From Thermus filiformis (lineage in GTDB: Bacteria > Deinococcota > Deinococci > Deinococcales > Thermaceae): DNA of 64,000 bases. Below, piece by piece: positions 35,072 to 43,098 of this stretch. The DNA lies in contig NZ_JPSL02000036.1 in NCBI RefSeq assembly GCF_000771745.2, positions 62,001 through 126,000 on the forward strand. Reading direction: 5' to 3'. The notes below the pieces were generated by a model. It ran no database searches and had not been told where the DNA came from. It saw only the letters and a list, made by a program, of their open reading frames with translations. The position numbers were made by a program, and so were the translations under genes. Positions within the stretch are counted from its first letter, which is position 1. Each line of letters starts with the position of its first letter.

Positions 35072-35130
35072 TACCACCCCAGCTTGGCTTGCGCCAAGCT
35101 GGGGGCCCCGGTAAAACCTTTACGGTCCTT
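35069..35130 (+). repeat. MITE-like repeat, copy D (hairpin half)
   Basis: TGATACCACCCC, hairpin AGCTTGGC-TTGC-GCCAAGCT, GGGGGCCCCGGTAAAACCTTTACGGTC; beyond this the sequence differs from the full copies. Its leading TGA is the protease stop codon. A second unrelated GC hairpin (CCCCACCCCGGC) follows at about 35140-35168. Nothing coding was seen between 35072 and 35300. Confidence 0.75.
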
Positions 35131-35300
35131 CTCCCCGAGCCCCACCCCGGCGCAGGCCGGGGTGGGGTGCTTGATGCCCGCCCCCCGGGGAGGACCCCGG
35201 GGGGCTTCCCGTTCAGGGAGGGTTCACGGGCCGTTCAGACCCCTTTCGCTAACCTCCTTGCCGAGGAACCTAAAAAGGTTCCTCAGAAAGGAGAACGGAG

Positions 35301-36419
35301 ATGAAGAAGCTTTGGACGCTGGTCTTGGCAGGTCTTTTGGGCGGCCTCCTCGCGGGGTGCGGGGGTGGGGGGACGGGCCCTAGCCCCCTTTCCCAGCTGA
35401 GCCAGGCGGAGACCGAAACGGAGAACCAGGGGCAGGCCCTGCTGAGCGAGGCGGTGAGCGCCTTCTCCGACCTGATTCCCCAGGCCCTTTCCCCCCAGGC
35501 CACTGGGGAGGTTCCCCCCATCACCCTGGCCAGCAGCGGAGAGGAAACCGTATTGATCGGCGGTCCGTGGCGCCCGCCCTTCCCCTTCCCGCTCCCGCCG
35601 GTGGATAAGCCGCTTTTCATCACGATTAAGGGTAAGCCGCCCAGGGCGCACCTCGCGTATCTGCGCCAGGACCCTGCTGGCCGCTACTTCCTGGAATGGT
35701 ACGGCGAGCGGGGAGTGGCGCCGGTGCGGGTTCCGGCCACGCTGACCACAACCGGTCAGGCTCCTAGCGACAGACAAAAGGTCAAGCACAAGTGGTCCTT
35801 CCAGTTTATTCCCCCCAAGATCGACCTCATCTTTTACACGGAGGACCCCGTGGACCCCTTCGCCCTCCACATCGTTAGCGAACCTCCCCCTAGCACCCTG
35901 CCGGGGCGTCCGCTCCAGTCCACCCCCACGTACACCCTCCCAGGCCGGTTCAAGGTTGTCTGCTGTGGATGGCCCAAGCCCTGGCCGACCCTGGATATAC
36001 CCCCTATCTGGCTCATCCGGCAGGACGTTTCCGTGGTGGGCCTGCCCTACGACAACCCCAGGGTTAAGAACGCCACCACCATTGAAGAGCTGGTGGGGCA
36101 GGACCTGGGCTTCCTCTACATCCGTAGGAAACTCCCAGGAGGCACCACCACCGACTGCGGACTCAACCGGGTTTGGTGCCCACCGGACACGGACCCCTTC
36201 CTCAACCTGCGGCTGGTGCGACAGGGCGAGGGATACGCCATCCAGTTCACCAAGCTGAGTGATCCGAAGCAGGTGATTGCGACCTTGCCCGCCCAGGTGA
36301 GCCTGAATGGGGACCAGAGCTTTATAGGCATCGAGGACGACCTCAACAGCCCGGAAGAGCCTACGCTCAAGATCAAGTGGCCCAAAATCACGATCGAGAT
36401 CAAGATCGTGATCCGGTAG
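35301..36419 (+). CDS. Lipoprotein of unknown function
   Basis: 372 residues. Signal peptide with lipobox LLAGC (Cys near residue 20) and a Gly-rich linker. The rest is rich in Pro, Lys and beta-strand pattern and ends in repeated basic-hydrophobic residues (IKWPKITIEIKIVIR). Four Cys near residues 215-300 could form disulfides. It has lower GC and less Thermus-like codon use than its neighbours (ACG, ATT, AAG mixes), which may mean recent arrival. No family recognised. Confidence 0.7.
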   Translation: MKKLWTLVLAGLLGGLLAGCGGGGTGPSPLSQLSQAETETENQGQALLSEAVSAFSDLIPQALSPQATGEVPPITLASSGEETVLIGGPWRPPFPFPLPPVDKPLFITIKGKPPRAHLAYLRQDPAGRYFLEWYGERGVAPVRVPATLTTTGQAPSDRQKVKHKWSFQFIPPKIDLIFYTEDPVDPFALHIVSEPPPSTLPGRPLQSTPTYTLPGRFKVVCCGWPKPWPTLDIPPIWLIRQDVSVVGLPYDNPRVKNATTIEELVGQDLGFLYIRRKLPGGTTTDCGLNRVWCPPDTDPFLNLRLVRQGEGYAIQFTKLSDPKQVIATLPAQVSLNGDQSFIGIEDDLNSPEEPTLKIKWPKITIEIKIVIR

Positions 36420-36434
36420 CCTCCTGAAAGCTAC

Positions 36435-36605
36435 GTGCGCGCCCCTTTCTGCGAGCGGCGGAAAGGGGCGCTGCCCTATCCAAGCGCCCTCCTCGCCGCC
36501 CGGCCCATTCCCCAGGAGACCTTCGCCGGCCACACCCTCTTCCTGGACCGGCAGTGGCCGGTGCACCTCGAGGCCGCCCTTTTGCAGGGCACCTTCACCT
36601 GGTAA
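36435..36605 (+). pseudogene. Possible 56-codon gene remnant after the lipoprotein
   Basis: An open frame GTG-TAA in the same phase as the lipoprotein's TAG, giving ...ALPYPSALLAARPIPQETF... ALLQGTFTW. Its composition is protein-like but there is no ribosome site. Its 5' part coincides with an 11-bp hairpin (GCGCCCCTTTC, 36439-36471). It may be the C-terminal debris of a lost gene, or chance. Confidence 0.3.
36439..36471 (+). terminator. Hairpin after the lipoprotein gene
   Basis: A perfect 11-bp stem (GCGCCCCTTTC/GAAAGGGGCGC) with an 11-base loop, starting 19 bases after the stop codon. There is no T-run, so termination strength is uncertain. Confidence 0.5.
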
Positions 36606-36617
36606 TCCTAGGCTTCA

Positions 36618-36660
36618 CAGGGGTCCCCAGCTTGGCGTAAGCCAAGCTGGGGTGGCATCA
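36618..36660 (-). repeat. MITE-like repeat, copy E (hairpin end only)
   Basis: GGGGTCCCCAGCTTGGCGTAAGCC and complement, ending GGGGTGGCATCA. On the minus strand the terminal TGA is the stop of the helical-repeat protein. The other half of the element is missing. Confidence 0.7.
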
Positions 36661-38367
36661 GCCCTCCAGGCCCTCCCGCCGGGGGGCTACCTCTTTGAGG
36701 AACCGGTCAAGATCGAGGCGTTTCTCCCTCACCGCCGCCAACACCTCCCCGACAAACAGGGGGTTCGTCCCGTCCAAAACCCCTGCGGCAATGAGCTGGA
36801 AGGCCGCCTCCACCATCTCCCCGTGCCGCTCCTTATCCAGGAGGCGGGCGTGGGCCATCTGGACCGCAAAGATCCAGCTGAGGAAGGGCTCGGGCCAGGC
36901 GGGGGCCGCCTGCACCTGCTTGAGGAGCGCGTCCCCCTCCTCCAGGGCCCCTGCCTGCAGGAGGAGGTAGGCCCTTAGGGCGGGAAGCGGGGGGAAGTCC
37001 CCCAGGGCCTCTTCCGCCTGCTTCAGGAGCTTTTCCAATGGGTTGCGCTTTTCCTCCCTTTCTCCCACCAGGACGTAGGCCAGGGCCAGGTCCGCCAGGG
37101 GGTGGTCCCACCGCTTGCGGAGCTCCCGGGCCTTCCGGGTGCCCCTTCCCCGGAGGCCCTCGGCCAGCCTGGCCTCCTCCTTGGGGTCCAAAGGGAAGAA
37201 GCGCCCCAGGGGAAGCAGGGGGCGGAGGAGGACCGGGCCTTCGGGTTCGGGGGGCTCGAGGCTCTGCAGGGCCAGGGTGAGGGCCAGGCGCATGGCTTTA
37301 GAAAGCCCCGGCCGCTCCAGGAGGGGCCGCAGCCCTTCCTTTTGCCCCTGGGCCAGGAAGCGGGCCATGGGGAAGACCAGGGGGATGGGGGCGTGGGGGA
37401 GCCAGGCCCAGAGCACCTCCCGCCAGCCCCAGTCCCCAAGCCCCTCCGGGGGCCCCTTGCCCTCCACCCAGAGGAACTCCGGGGGGAAGCTGGGGTAGGG
37501 CCCCGGGCCCAGCTCCTCGGGCGGCTCCTTCCGGCCCTGGGTGTAGGCGGCGTGGACCAGGGGAGGGTAGTCCTCCAGGTAGGGGTCTTTCCCGGCGAGC
37601 TCCAAGGCCCGCCCCTCCTCCCCCAGCATCAGGGCCAGCTCCACCAGCACCCGGCGTTCGGAGGCCCAGGAGGACCCCCTGGGGGGCTTCTGACGCAGGA
37701 GGTCCGCCACTTTCTCCCGAGCCTTATCGGGCCCCTCCAGGAGGACCCGGGCCTGGGCGCGGACCGCGCGGGCCAGGAGGTGGTCCGGCGCCCGTTCCAG
37801 CACCTCCTCCACGGCCTCCAGGGCCTTCCTGGGGTCCTCCCGGAGGAGGTGGTAGGCCAGGTTGGCTCCCACCTCTAGGAAGCCGGGGTAGCGCCGCCAG
37901 AGGTCCTGCCAGGCCTTCAGGTCCACCTTCCCCTCCTTTTCCTCCCGCCAGACCAGCCGCTCCGCGGCCTTGAGGGCCTCCAGGGGCTGGTCCGCGTGGC
38001 GCTTCAGGGCCAGCTTCGCCTTCCGCAAAAGCCCCTTGGGGGCCCGTAAACCCCGGGCCTCCCCCCATTGGGCCAGGTCCAGGAGGTGGGCCAGGAGGCC
38101 CTCCGCCGCGTAGATCCTCAGGAGGATGGTGAAGAACTCCTTCACGTCCTCCAGGGCCGGCATCCGGCGCACCGCCCGGTCCAGGATCTCCAGCCCCTCC
38201 CAAGCCTCTTCCACGGACCACCAGGCGAGGCCGTACAAAGCGGCCACCACGGGGTGGTGGGGGTACTTGCGGTAGAGGGGCTGCAGGAGCATCAGGGCCA
38301 ACCCCGGGTCCTCGTCCAGGAGGCCCAGGGCCTCCTCGAGGCGGTCCAGGTCCTTCTCGCGGAGCAT
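36658..38367 (-). CDS. Large helical (TPR-like) repeat protein, function unknown
   Basis: 569 residues from ATG 38367 (MLREKDLDRLEEALG). TACAAT lies 6 bases before this ATG, so the mRNA is probably leaderless; the upstream ATG (38391) lies before this box. The sequence is almost wholly helical with degenerate 34-residue-like units (YRKYPHHPVVAALYGLAWW, AWQDLWRRYPGFLEVGANLAYHLL, LPALRAYLLLQAGALEEGDALL). No signal peptide or enzyme motif. Likely a cytosolic scaffold; divergent from surE. Confidence 0.65.
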   Translation of the reverse strand: MLREKDLDRLEEALGLLDEDPGLALMLLQPLYRKYPHHPVVAALYGLAWWSVEEAWEGLEILDRAVRRMPALEDVKEFFTILLRIYAAEGLLAHLLDLAQWGEARGLRAPKGLLRKAKLALKRHADQPLEALKAAERLVWREEKEGKVDLKAWQDLWRRYPGFLEVGANLAYHLLREDPRKALEAVEEVLERAPDHLLARAVRAQARVLLEGPDKAREKVADLLRQKPPRGSSWASERRVLVELALMLGEEGRALELAGKDPYLEDYPPLVHAAYTQGRKEPPEELGPGPYPSFPPEFLWVEGKGPPEGLGDWGWREVLWAWLPHAPIPLVFPMARFLAQGQKEGLRPLLERPGLSKAMRLALTLALQSLEPPEPEGPVLLRPLLPLGRFFPLDPKEEARLAEGLRGRGTRKARELRKRWDHPLADLALAYVLVGEREEKRNPLEKLLKQAEEALGDFPPLPALRAYLLLQAGALEEGDALLKQVQAAPAWPEPFLSWIFAVQMAHARLLDKERHGEMVEAAFQLIAAGVLDGTNPLFVGEVLAAVREKRLDLDRFLKEVAPRREGLEG

Positions 38368-38431
38368 GGGAAGATTGTACGGCGCGGCCACCCGTGACCT
38401 TCCCCTGACAGAAGGGCCTTAGGGTGAGGGT

Positions 38432-39166
38432 ATGCGCATCCTGGTGACCAACGACGACGGGATCTTCAGCCCCGGCCTTTGGGCCCTGGCCGAGGCGGCG
38501 GGCCGTTTCGGAGAGGTCTTCGTGGTGGCCCCGGAGACGGAGCAGAGCGCCACAGGCCACGCCATCACCATCGCCCACCCCGTGCGGGCCTACCCCCACC
38601 CCTCCCCCTTCCACACCCCCCACGTCCCCGCCTACCGGGTCCGGGGGACCCCGGCCGACTGCGTGGCCCTGGGCCTCCACCTCTTCGGGCCGGTGGACCT
38701 GGTCCTTTCGGGGGTGAACCTGGGGAGCAACCTGGGCCACGAGATCTGGCACTCGGGAACGGTGGCCGCCGCCAAACAGGGGCGGCTTTTCGGCCTTTCC
38801 GCTGCCGCCTTCAGCACCCCCATGAACGGGGAGAACCCGGATTTTGACCGGCTCAGGCCCTGGATCGTCCGCACCCTGGAGACCCTTCTGCGGCTGGAAA
38901 GGCCCTTCCTGGTCAACGTCAACCTGCCCCACCGGCCCAAGGGTCTCCTCTGGACCCGGCAGTCCGTGCGCACCTACGAGGGGGTGGTGCTCCCGGGGGA
39001 GGACCCCATGGGCCGCCCCCTTTACTGGTTCGCCGCCCGTCCCCAAAAGGGGGCGGAGGAGGGGACGGACCGCTGGGCGGTGGGGCAGGGCTTCGTCTCC
39101 GCCACCCCTTTGCGGCTGGACCTGACGGACGAGGCCAGGCTCCAGCCCGCCCTGGCCCAGGACTGA
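38432..39166 (+). CDS. surE: 5'/3'-nucleotidase SurE
   Basis: 244 residues. [15 protein letters not shown] has the metal-binding Asp-Asp; [31 protein letters not shown] and [24 protein letters not shown] complete the active site. A metal-dependent phosphatase acting on nucleoside monophosphates in stationary phase or stress. Confidence 0.95.
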   Translation: MRILVTNDDGIFSPGLWALAEAAGRFGEVFVVAPETEQSATGHAITIAHPVRAYPHPSPFHTPHVPAYRVRGTPADCVALGLHLFGPVDLVLSGVNLGSNLGHEIWHSGTVAAAKQGRLFGLSAAAFSTPMNGENPDFDRLRPWIVRTLETLLRLERPFLVNVNLPHRPKGLLWTRQSVRTYEGVVLPGEDPMGRPLYWFAARPQKGAEEGTDRWAVGQGFVSATPLRLDLTDEARLQPALAQD

Positions 39167-39235
39167 GCCCCACCCTCGGGGGGGCTGTCAGGGAAAGGTC
39201 AGGCGCCCCGCCTTGACCCCAACCCCAACCCGTGG

Positions 39236-39410
39236 TAGCCTTACCCGCAGGACGCCCAAGACTCAGGGTGTCCTGGCCGCGATGCCAGGCCGACAGGCCT
39301 GGACGCCTCTAGGCGGCGGGGGAAGTCCGGTGAGAGTCCGGCGCTGTCCCGCAACGGTAACCGGCCCGTGGCCGGAAGCCCGAGTACCCGCTTCGCGGCC
39401 CTGCCCCGTA
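39236..39410 (+). promoter_or_regulatory. Cobalamin riboswitch
   Basis: The conserved core is present: GGGGAAGTCCGGTGAGAGTCC, GCGCTGTCCCGCAACGGTAA and AAGCCCGAGTACCCGC. Downstream (39411-39546) are possible expression-platform hairpins, including GGCCC-GAAA-GGGCC at about 39478-39491 and a GACCCCGTCTTTGGGG stem touching the ribosome site of the thioesterase. The genes after it encode class I ribonucleotide reductase, so adenosylcobalamin should repress the B12-independent enzyme. Confidence 0.9.
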
Positions 39411-39546
39411 GCCCTCGAGGCAAGGGTGAAGGTGGTGATGCCCGTGGGACCCTAGACCCTTCCCCCAAAACCCCCTGGCCCGAAAGGGCCTCCTAGCCGG
39501 CTTTAGGCCCGAGGTAGACCCCGTCTTTGGGGAAAGGAGGTCGTTC

Positions 39547-39921
39547 GTGCGCGAGACCCGGATGGTCTACCCGGTCTTCCCGGGCACGACCAACCACTAC
39601 GGAACGCTTTTCGGCGGCACCGCCATGGCCTGGATGGACCAGGCGGCCTTCGTGGCCGCCACCCGGTACGCCCGGCGCAAGGTGGTCACCGTCCACTCGG
39701 ACGCCATAGACTTCCGCCGCCCCGTCCCCCTAGGGGCCATCGTGGAGCTCCTGGCCCGGGTGGTGGAGGTGGGGCGCACCTCCGTGCGGGTGGAGGTGGA
39801 GATGTGGGTGGAACCGGTGCGGGAGGGGGCCGAGCCCTACCTGGCCGCCCGGGGCGGCTTCGTCCTAGTGGCGGTGGACGAGGAGGGAAGGCCCGTGCCC
39901 CTAAGGGGGAATCAACCGTAG
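39547..39921 (+). CDS. Acyl-CoA thioesterase (hotdog fold)
   Basis: 124 residues from GTG 39547 (AAAGGAGGTCG upstream). MVYPVFPGTTNHYGTLFGG is the YciA/ACOT-type active-site region, and MAWMDQAAFVAATRYARR is the hotdog helix with the catalytic Asp. It should hydrolyse acyl-CoAs. It is the first gene after the B12 riboswitch, an odd partner for ribonucleotide reductase; a housekeeping role is possible but unproven. Confidence 0.85.
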   Translation: MRETRMVYPVFPGTTNHYGTLFGGTAMAWMDQAAFVAATRYARRKVVTVHSDAIDFRRPVPLGAIVELLARVVEVGRTSVRVEVEMWVEPVREGAEPYLAARGGFVLVAVDEEGRPVPLRGNQP

Positions 39922-39928
39922 GGGACAC

Positions 39929-39962
39929 CCAGTTCCTTCCCGAAGGAACATCAAACTGGAGG
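39929..39962 (+). promoter_or_regulatory. Hairpin overlapping the nrdB ribosome site
   Basis: A perfect 8-bp stem (GTTCCTTC/GAAGGAAC) is framed by an outer CCAGTT/AACTGG pairing whose 3' arm runs into GGAGG, the ribosome site of nrdB. Folding would hide that site. Confidence 0.45.
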
Positions 39963-39971
39963 AAGTAGAGA

Positions 39972-40949
39972 ATGCTCACCGAGCCTCGAGCCCACTACCG
40001 GCCCTACGAGTACCCGGCGCTTCTCGGCTACCGGGACGCCATCCGCCACAGCTACTGGCTCCACACCGAGTTCAGCTACGCCTCCGACCTGCAGGACTAC
40101 GCCCTGGTGGGGGAAAAGGAGCGCTCCTTGGTGGCCCGCTCCCTCCTGGCCATCGCCCAGGTGGAGCTTTCCGTCAAGCTCTTCTGGGCCCGCCTCTACG
40201 AGGTCTTCCCCAAGCCCGAGGTGGCCGAGGTGGGCATGACCTTCGCGGAGAGCGAGGTGCGCCACGCCAACGCCTACGCCCACCTCCTGGAGCTCCTCGG
40301 CCTGGAGGACCTCTTCCCCCGGGCCCTGGAGGAGCCCGCCCTGAAGGAGCGGGCCCGCCTGCTCCGGGAGGCCCTGGGGCGGGCTTCCCGGATGTCTTCC
40401 GAAAAAAACCTAAGGGACTACGCCCTGGCCCTCTTCCTCTTCTCCGCCTTCACCGAGCACGTCTCCCTCTTCTCCCAGTTCTACGTCCTCATGGCTCTGA
40501 ACCGGCGGGCGGGCCGCTTCAAGGGCATCTCCAACGCCATAGAGGCCACCAGCAAGGAGGAGAACATCCACGGCCTCTTCGGGGTGGAGCTCCTCCGCCT
40601 CCTGAGGGCCGAGCGGCCCGGCCTCTTCGGGGGCTTTGAGGAGGAGGCCCTGGCCTTCGCCCAGGCCCTTTACCGGGGGGAGGAGGCCCTTCTGGACTGG
40701 ATCTTTGCCGGAGGGGACGCGGAGGTCGTGGGCCGGGAAGAGGCGGGGGAGTTCCTCAAGCACCGCCTGAACGAGGTCCTCCGCCTCCACGGCCTGCCCG
40801 CCCCCTTCCCCGTGCGAGAAGGGGTCCTCAAGGACAAGGATTGGTTTGAGCTGGAGCTTCTCGCCGACAAGGAGGTGGACTTCTTCAACAAAAGGAGCGT
40901 GGCCTACGCCCGGCGGGTACGGAGCTACGATCCGGAGGAGCTGTTTTGA
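39972..40949 (+). CDS. nrdB: Class I ribonucleotide reductase, small (radical) subunit
   Basis: 325 residues, ferritin-like. Metal ligands: Glu in AQVELSVKLFW, ESEVRH (ExxH) with a Tyr four residues later (HANAYAHL) at the radical position, Glu in AFTEHVSLF, and EENIH. The first ligand is Glu instead of the common Asp. The C-terminus DPEELF should dock on NrdA. It generates the radical used by NrdA to make dNTPs. Confidence 0.92.
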   Translation: MLTEPRAHYRPYEYPALLGYRDAIRHSYWLHTEFSYASDLQDYALVGEKERSLVARSLLAIAQVELSVKLFWARLYEVFPKPEVAEVGMTFAESEVRHANAYAHLLELLGLEDLFPRALEEPALKERARLLREALGRASRMSSEKNLRDYALALFLFSAFTEHVSLFSQFYVLMALNRRAGRFKGISNAIEATSKEENIHGLFGVELLRLLRAERPGLFGGFEEEALAFAQALYRGEEALLDWIFAGGDAEVVGREEAGEFLKHRLNEVLRLHGLPAPFPVREGVLKDKDWFELELLADKEVDFFNKRSVAYARRVRSYDPEELF

Positions 40950-40952
40950 GGG

Positions 40953-40989
40953 CTGAACGCTAAACGCCGAACGCTAAACGCCGAACGCC
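40953..40989 (+). repeat. 14-bp tandem repeat between nrdB and nrdA
   Basis: GAACGCTAAACGCC twice plus GAACGCC, in the 53-base gap. The nrdA ribosome site (GGGGGTTTGG) follows directly. Confidence 0.7.
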
Positions 40990-41002
40990 ATAGGGGGTTT
41001 GG

Positions 41003-42673
41003 ATGATCAAGACGAGGCGCGAGTACCGGCCCTGGTACTGGGCGGGTGAGTGGACGAGGCTCTACATGAGCCGGGGGTACCTCCTGCCCGGGGTGAGCGT
41101 GGAGGAGCGGGTAAAGCAGATCGCCGACCGGGCCGAGGCCCTGACCCGGCTCGAGGGCTTCTCCCGCAAGTTCCAGGAGTACATGGCCCGGGGGTGGTAC
41201 TCCCTGGCCACCCCCGTCTGGGCCAACTACGGCCTCCGGCGGGGCCTGCCCATCTCCTGCTACGGAACCTACGTGGAGGACGACACCGCCTCCATCCTGC
41301 GGGCGGTGGCCGAGGTGGGGATGATGAGCAAGCAGGGCGGGGGGACCTCGGTCTACCTGGGGTCCCTCCGCCCTCGAGGGGCCCCCATCCGGGACAACGG
41401 GGAGAGCAACGGCTCCTACGCCTTCGCTTCCCTCTTTGACCGGGTCATCGAGGTCTTCAACCAGGGCTCCACCCGGCGGGGGCAGTGCGCCGCCTACCTC
41501 CCCATAGAGCACCCCGACTTCTGGGAGTGGACCCGGATCCAGCGGGAGGGCTCGGAGATCCAGTCCCTCTTCTGGGGGGTGTCCGTGGGGGACGACTGGC
41601 TCTCGGAGATGATCGCCGGGGACCAAAAGAAGCGGGAGCGCTGGGCCGCTGTCCTCAAGAGCCGGGCCGAGGCGGGCATCCCCTACATCTTCTTCCGGGA
41701 CAACGCCAACCGCCAGGCCCCCGAGGTCTTCCGCCGCTTGGGCAAGACCATCTGGGCCAGCAACCTCTGCACGGAGATCATGCTCCCCTCGAGCCCGGAG
41801 GAGAGCTTCGTCTGCTGCCTCTCCTCCTTGAATCTGCTCCACTTTGACGAGTGGAAGGACACGGACGCGGTGGAGACCCTGGTCTACTTCCTGGACTCCG
41901 TCCTGGACGACTTCATAGAAAAGGCCGAGGGCATCCCCTACCTGGAGCGGGCGGTGCGCTTTGCCCGCCGCTACCGGGCCATCGGCATCGGGGTCCTGGG
42001 CTGGCACAGCTACCTCCAGTCCCAAGGCATTCCCCTGGAGAGCCCCGAGGCGATCCACCTCAATAACCTCATCTTCAAGACCATCCGGGAGCGGGCGGAG
42101 GAGGCCTCGAGGGAGCTGCGCAGGCGCCACCCCGAGGACGAGCTGAGCGGGCTGATGGAGCGGCGAAACGCCACCTTAATGGCCATCGCCCCCACCAAGT
42201 CCAGCTCCTTCATCCTGGGCCAGGCCTCCCCCTCCATTGAGCCTTACACCAGCAACTACTACCTGAAGGACCTCCAGAAGGCTCGTGTTCCCTTCAAGAA
42301 CCCCTTCCTGGAGGAGCTCCTCCGGGCCAAGGGCAAGGACGAGGAGAGGGTCTGGCGGAGCATCCTGGAGCACAACGGCTCCGTCCAGCACCTGGACTTC
42401 CTCACCGACGAGGAGAAGGCGGTCTTCAAGACCTTCGCCGAGGTCTCCCAGAAGACCCTGGTGAACCTGGCGGCAGCGCGGCAGAAGCACATAGACCAGG
42501 GCCAGTCCCTGAACCTGGTGATCCACCCCGAGGCCCCGCCCAAGGACGTGAACGAGCTGGTCCTGCACGCCTGGCGTTCGGGGCTGAAGAGCCTTTACTA
42601 CCAGTTCAGCCAGAGCGCCGCCCAGGAGTACAGCCGCGACCTCCTCCTCTCCTGCCGGGCCTGCGAGGGGTGA
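41003..42673 (+). CDS. nrdA: Class I ribonucleotide reductase, large (catalytic) subunit
   Basis: 556 residues; shorter than typical NrdA because no N-terminal ATP cone is present, so dATP inhibition is probably lost. Active-site Cys in ISCYGTYVED and FVCCLSSLNL, radical Cys with Asn and Glu in SNLCTEIMLP, Tyr pair in LYYQFSQ, and the redox C-terminus SCRACEG. It reduces ribonucleotides. Its TGA lies in a perfect 16-bp palindrome shared with the convergent gene's stop. Confidence 0.93.
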   Translation: MIKTRREYRPWYWAGEWTRLYMSRGYLLPGVSVEERVKQIADRAEALTRLEGFSRKFQEYMARGWYSLATPVWANYGLRRGLPISCYGTYVEDDTASILRAVAEVGMMSKQGGGTSVYLGSLRPRGAPIRDNGESNGSYAFASLFDRVIEVFNQGSTRRGQCAAYLPIEHPDFWEWTRIQREGSEIQSLFWGVSVGDDWLSEMIAGDQKKRERWAAVLKSRAEAGIPYIFFRDNANRQAPEVFRRLGKTIWASNLCTEIMLPSSPEESFVCCLSSLNLLHFDEWKDTDAVETLVYFLDSVLDDFIEKAEGIPYLERAVRFARRYRAIGIGVLGWHSYLQSQGIPLESPEAIHLNNLIFKTIRERAEEASRELRRRHPEDELSGLMERRNATLMAIAPTKSSSFILGQASPSIEPYTSNYYLKDLQKARVPFKNPFLEELLRAKGKDEERVWRSILEHNGSVQHLDFLTDEEKAVFKTFAEVSQKTLVNLAAARQKHIDQGQSLNLVIHPEAPPKDVNELVLHAWRSGLKSLYYQFSQSAAQEYSRDLLLSCRACEG

Positions 42674-42682
42674 TATCACCCC
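42667..42682. repeat. Perfect 16-bp palindrome holding two stop codons
   Basis: GGGGTGATATCACCCC: TGA on the plus strand ends nrdA and TGA on the minus strand ends the convergent 135-residue gene. It resembles the TGATACCACCCC end of the dispersed repeat, and as RNA would form a hairpin on either strand. Confidence 0.7.
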
Positions 42683-43083
42683 AGCCACTCCCGCCAGGCC
42701 GAGACCGCTCTCCGGGCGAAGGGGGGGAGGTGGCGGAGGTGCACTTCCCGGTCCTCGCCGGTGAGGCGGCGCACCTCCTCTTCGTACCAGAGGACGAAGG
42801 GCCGTAGGGCCTCCAGGGCCTCCCTCAAGGGGAGGCGGTCCTCGGGCCTCCCCTCCTCCGGTGGGATGAGAGGAAGGGGGGCGCGGTAGAAGGCCTCCTT
42901 GGGCCGGAGGTAGTAGACCCCCGCCACCCAGAGGCCGGTGGAGTGGAGGAGGGCCCCATGCCCCCGGTAGAGGCTCGAGCCCACCCCCTGGGGGTGGGGC
43001 TCCTTGGCGAAGCCGAGCCGGGGGAGGAGCCCCCTCCTTGCGTCCAGGCCAAAGAGGACCATCTGGACGGGGAGGGGGTTCAC
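42676..43083 (-). CDS. Conserved small protein of unknown function
   Basis: 135 residues from GTG 43083 with AAGGTGAGG upstream. It begins MNPLPVQMVLFGLDARRG, with VAGVYYLRPKEAFYRAPLPLIPP in the middle and RHLPPFARRAVSAWREWLG at the end. No motif recognised. It starts 15 bases after the AztD-like gene and ends the zinc operon. Confidence 0.6.
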   Translation of the reverse strand: MNPLPVQMVLFGLDARRGLLPRLGFAKEPHPQGVGSSLYRGHGALLHSTGLWVAGVYYLRPKEAFYRAPLPLIPPEEGRPEDRLPLREALEALRPFVLWYEEEVRRLTGEDREVHLRHLPPFARRAVSAWREWLG

Positions 43084-43098
43084 GGCTACCTCACCTTT

